Shown here in pieces: positions 6,267-8,652 of a stretch of 8,652 bases of DNA (the first letter of the stretch is position 1; each line of letters begins with the position of its first letter). The DNA lies in the NCBI GenBank assembly GCA_029939545.1, contig JAOZSS010000097.1:1-8652 (forward strand), read 5' to 3'. The notes under the pieces are model-generated. The model saw nothing but the letters and a program-made list of their open reading frames with translations, ran no database searches and was not told the origin of the DNA. The DNA is from Kiritimatiellia bacterium (GTDB taxonomy: Bacteria > Verrucomicrobiota > Kiritimatiellia > UBA8416 > JABMPJ01). The position numbers and the translations under genes are program-made.

Positions 6267-7171
6267 CGCACGCTTCGAGGCCCAGATTCGACTGGTGATT
6301 CAGTGTCTCCCTCAGGTGGCAAAGCAAGACTGCTTCGCGATGAAGGGCGGCACGGCCATCAATCTGTTTCTGAACGACATGCCTCGCGTGTCAGTGGATA
6401 TCGATCTGACGTATCTCCCGCTAAGGACGCGGGATGAATCTCTCAGAGCCATCAGTGACGCGCTTCTACAGATCAAGGGTGACATTGTGCGACTCATGCC
6501 GGGTAGCCGAGTCACGGCACGGCACATCCAGGGATATGCCGCCAAACTCTCTGTTGTCAGGCGATACCGAAATCAAGATCGAGCCGAATCTCGTGCTTCG
6601 CGGGAGTCTCGGAAAACCATTGAATAAGGAGCTTTCACCTGCTGCGCAAGCGCACTTCTCGGCATCTGCCAGTATCCAAGTACTCGCCAAGGAAGACCTG
6701 TATGCCGGCAAGCTCTGTGCTGCCCTTGACCGCCAACATCCGCGGGACTTGTTTGATGTCAAGATTCTGCTCGACGATACCGGCATCACTCCGGCGATAC
6801 GTCGCGCCTTTGTTGTCTATTTGGCGGGACACAATCGACCGATGCATGAGCTACTGAGTCCAAATCTGATCGACATCACGGATCCCTTTGAACGGCAATT
6901 CCTCGGCATGGTGCGTGAGCCCGTGACCATCGAGAAGCTTGTCGCTGCCCGTCAAGATCTTGTTGCAAACCTGGCGCCATCACTTGATAGCGCAGAGCGG
7001 CAGTTCCTGTTGTCCATGAAATCAGGTGATCCAGATTGGGATGTGTTGGGTTTCGACAATCTCCAGGCCATGCCGGCTCTTCAATGGAAACTGCACAACA
7101 TCCGCAAGATGGGCGCCCGGAAGCGTGATGAGCAACTTGAGACTCTGCGAGTTCTTCTGGATGTGGGCTAG
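6259..7171 (+). pseudogene. abiEii: AbiEii-like nucleotidyltransferase toxin, split by a frameshift
   Basis: The first frame starts at 6259 and carries motif I: KGGTAINLFL followed by VDIDLTYLP, with D47 and D49. It stops at 6627 after losing homology near 6560. Homology resumes at 6560 in the next frame as GDTEIKIEPN and continues through KEDLYAGKLCAALD (K codon at 6689) and RDLFDVK (R codon at 6743) to the stop at 7169-7171. The shift equals one extra base or two missing bases at about 6559-6562 (GTCAGGCGAT); two G lost from a GGGG run would restore VVRGDTEIKIE. Repaired, the protein is about 303 residues, normal for the family, and the recognisable motifs are intact. AbiEii toxins are nucleotidyltransferases that, in studied relatives, modify tRNA or bind GTP. 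As read, the 122-residue first product lacks the later motifs, so the toxin is probably inactive unless this is a sequencing error or recoding. Confidence 0.85.
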
Positions 7172-8447
7172 GATATTGGTGTTTGGAGTTGGATGCTGGA
7201 CGATGAACTGATCCGAATCTGCGGGTCAATAGCGAAGCTCGACCATCTGGTGGCACGAGGACTTTGTAGTCACCGAAATCCATCTCGGCATCCAGTACGT
7301 CAAAGAGAAAATGACCTTCCAGAAGCACGCGACCGGCCCCCACGTCACCCGGCACATCGTCACCTGCCGAGGTGCCGCGCCTGTTTACCGCTGCGCTGGA
7401 AAGCAGGCCGATGTCGGCGACATTGCAAGCATCCACACACCAAGCCTCCTTGGCTTCGACTTCAGCGTATGCCGCGCCTCTCAGCTTGTAGGTGCTCATA
7501 TCCATTTTCCCTGAGGGATGGAGCTGATCCCCCACGCTGCACTTCGCCCCATAGGCCAGCATGGCTGCACATTCGTAGCGAAGGGCGTTGGGATGCTTGT
7601 AGCCGCCAAATTCGCCCCACGTCGTGTGGAACTTTCCGGTCATACCCAGGAAATCGAGCGGTAGGTTGTGACAGTACTTTGCCGAAATCGGGAAATGGTC
7701 GTACCCCCACCCACCGGTCGGAAGGGATTCCAGCTCGAGGTGGCTGAAGTGTTTCAGGATGTCACGCTTGCCGCACGTGATATGGCCGCTGTTGTGGAAC
7801 ACAGGCATCTCCGGATCGTGAACATGTGCGGCGGCGGTCGTCCGCTCGTAGTAGGCGTCCAGTACCAACTTCGCATTGACGAGACGGTCTTCTTCCTTCT
7901 CCGGATCCAGACCGTTCTGCTTCATGCTCTCCATGCAATAGCGACAGCAGCATGGCCCCTGGCTGATGATATCCAGGAAAATTCCGTCGGCATTGAGGAA
8001 CAGGGCGACGACCTCTTCAATCTGTTCGCAAAGGTGGTCGAGATACGGCGTATTGAAACACATGTTCCGGAAGCCGGCCTGTAGCGCTCCGGAGCCCCAG
8101 CCGAGATGTTTGCCGTCATAGCCCATCTCGCGCCATTCGGGATGCGCTTCCGCCATGACATTATGAATGCCGGCCGTGAGATAAATGGGCACATTAACGT
8201 CGATCTCCTTTGCCGCATCAAACTGTGCACGAAGCAGATCGAAGGAGAGATGCGGATGGCGTTTCCCGATCTTCGTATCGTAATACGACCACCCGTGATG
8301 CCCGGATGCAAAGCAGGTTATGGAATCGAGATGACCGGCTCTGAGCGCCTCCTGCCACTCCTCTTTCTTGAAGTTCGTGCCGATACCATCGATGGCCGGC
8401 GAGGTGTGAAAATCAAGATGGACTTGCCGGTATCGTAGTTTGTGCAT
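6876..8447 (-). CDS. GHL6-type glycoside hydrolase-like protein, 3'-truncated
   Basis: Residues 1-401 look like the catalytic (beta/alpha)8 part of GHL6 (hypothetical glycosyl hydrolase 6) proteins, which usually continue into a beta-galactosidase trimerisation-like domain. Visible marks are RYRQVHLDFHTSP (5-17), TCFASGHHGW (44-53), NADGIFLDI (152-160, acidic D154 and D159) and the cysteine cluster CCCRYC (166-171). Resemblance ends at DYKVLVPPD, near 7245. The remaining 122 codons (to the stop at 6876-6878) match nothing recognised and run antisense through the 3' end of the AbiEii gene. The expected C-terminal domain is therefore missing; full-length relatives usually exceed 600 residues. 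The start at 8447 is chosen because GGAGG precedes it by five bases; an ATG at 8522 would add 25 non-family residues. Substrate is unknown, with action on fucosylated or galactosylated glycans only a family-level guess. Confidence 0.75.
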   Translation of the reverse strand: MHKLRYRQVHLDFHTSPAIDGIGTNFKKEEWQEALRAGHLDSITCFASGHHGWSYYDTKIGKRHPHLSFDLLRAQFDAAKEIDVNVPIYLTAGIHNVMAEAHPEWREMGYDGKHLGWGSGALQAGFRNMCFNTPYLDHLCEQIEEVVALFLNADGIFLDIISQGPCCCRYCMESMKQNGLDPEKEEDRLVNAKLVLDAYYERTTAAAHVHDPEMPVFHNSGHITCGKRDILKHFSHLELESLPTGGWGYDHFPISAKYCHNLPLDFLGMTGKFHTTWGEFGGYKHPNALRYECAAMLAYGAKCSVGDQLHPSGKMDMSTYKLRGAAYAEVEAKEAWCVDACNVADIGLLSSAAVNRRGTSAGDDVPGDVGAGRVLLEGHFLFDVLDAEMDFGDYKVLVPPDGRASLLTRRFGSVHRPASNSKHQYPSPHPEELAESQVAHHASGRPSCGCCAVSIEEPAWPGDCRNPTHPNLDHLISWTTGTAALRYQVMAPGLQQDLDGQRQASRWSRAHAPCRGIAVQRDP

Positions 8448-8452
8448 GTGTT

Positions 8453-8457
8453 CCTCC
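8453..8457 (-). promoter_or_regulatory. Ribosome binding site of the GHL6-type gene
   Basis: CCTCC on the plus strand is GGAGG on the minus strand, five bases before the ATG at 8447. It decides the start of the hydrolase-like gene. The first family-like residues (RYRQVHLDFH) follow within five codons. Confidence 0.75.
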
Positions 8458-8652
8458 GCGTTTGGGATCGTATCTGGTTCTGACTGTTGATTGTGTTGCG
8501 TGACAGGGATATAGTGAATCAATCAGGAGTTGGTATCCACACAATGTCCATATATTCGGGCGGACAAGGTTGAGCATCCTCTGCAATGGGAGTGCTGCGG
8601 CTACCATGCCATCCAGGATCGGGTGTAACCGGTCTTCCGCTCCTGCCTGAGA
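8458..8652. other. Upstream region of the GHL6-type gene, no gene seen
   Basis: No frame here is recognisable on either strand. TGTCC (8545-8549) and GGACA (8562-8566) form a weak dyad that could be a regulator site, but no consensus -35/-10 pair was found for the minus-strand gene. The sequence upstream may be the end of another gene beyond the window. Confidence 0.35.

Noticed and set aside
7172..7250. Short plus-strand frame WSWMLDDELIRICGSIAK after the AbiEii stop
   Set aside because: It slightly recalls the end of four-helix-bundle proteins but lacks a start, a ribosome binding site and enough length to judge.
7193..8438. Several plus-strand open frames opposite the hydrolase gene
   Set aside because: They are shadows of the strongly family-like minus-strand gene and have no domains of their own.
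1..8652. CRISPR array, tRNA or rRNA genes
   Set aside because: No regularly spaced direct repeats with unique spacers and no recognisable tRNA or rRNA sequence were seen on reading both strands; no covariance-model search was possible.

Overview
The window most resembles a chromosome of the PVC group (Lentisphaerota, Kiritimatiellota or Planctomycetota). The main evidence is a 993-residue membrane Ser/Thr kinase with an N-terminal zinc ribbon and C-terminal leucine-rich repeats, plus a GHL6-type glycoside hydrolase-like gene; both are abundant in those phyla. This placement is inferred from protein style, not from a marker gene.

Layout. Positions 1-310 hold an inverted-repeat copy, a remnant of a topoisomerase C-terminal domain, and an AT-rich promoter with a two-copy 40-bp repeat that looks like an operator. 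A complete ATPase follows (310-1719, + strand), with an N-terminal AAA domain and a C-terminal DUF234/PD-(D/E)XK-like domain. The inverted repeat recurs at 1803-1823 in the opposite orientation, so the ATPase, its promoter and the topoisomerase remnant lie between two inverted copies. A 616-bp stretch with no convincing gene follows (1720-2335), and then the large kinase (2336-5317, + strand).

Next comes a type IV toxin-antitoxin module of the AbiE class (5484-7171, + strand). It has its own putative promoter and operator, an intact AbiEi antitoxin/repressor, and an overlapping AbiEii nucleotidyltransferase gene. AbiEii is split by a frameshift at about 6559-6562, although the recognisable motifs are intact on both sides. 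Right after the module lies a convergent GHL6-type gene on the minus strand (start 8447). Its family-like sequence stops abruptly near 7245, and the frame then runs on antisense through the 3' end of abiEii. The module therefore appears to sit on a rearrangement breakpoint.

Overall this looks like accessory DNA: a repeat-flanked ATPase, a damaged AbiE pair and two truncated housekeeping or metabolic genes around a large signalling kinase. No clearly new multi-gene system is visible. The best leads are the repeat-bounded ATPase unit with its operator-like promoter, the frameshifted toxin behind an intact antitoxin, and the breakpoint in the hydrolase gene.
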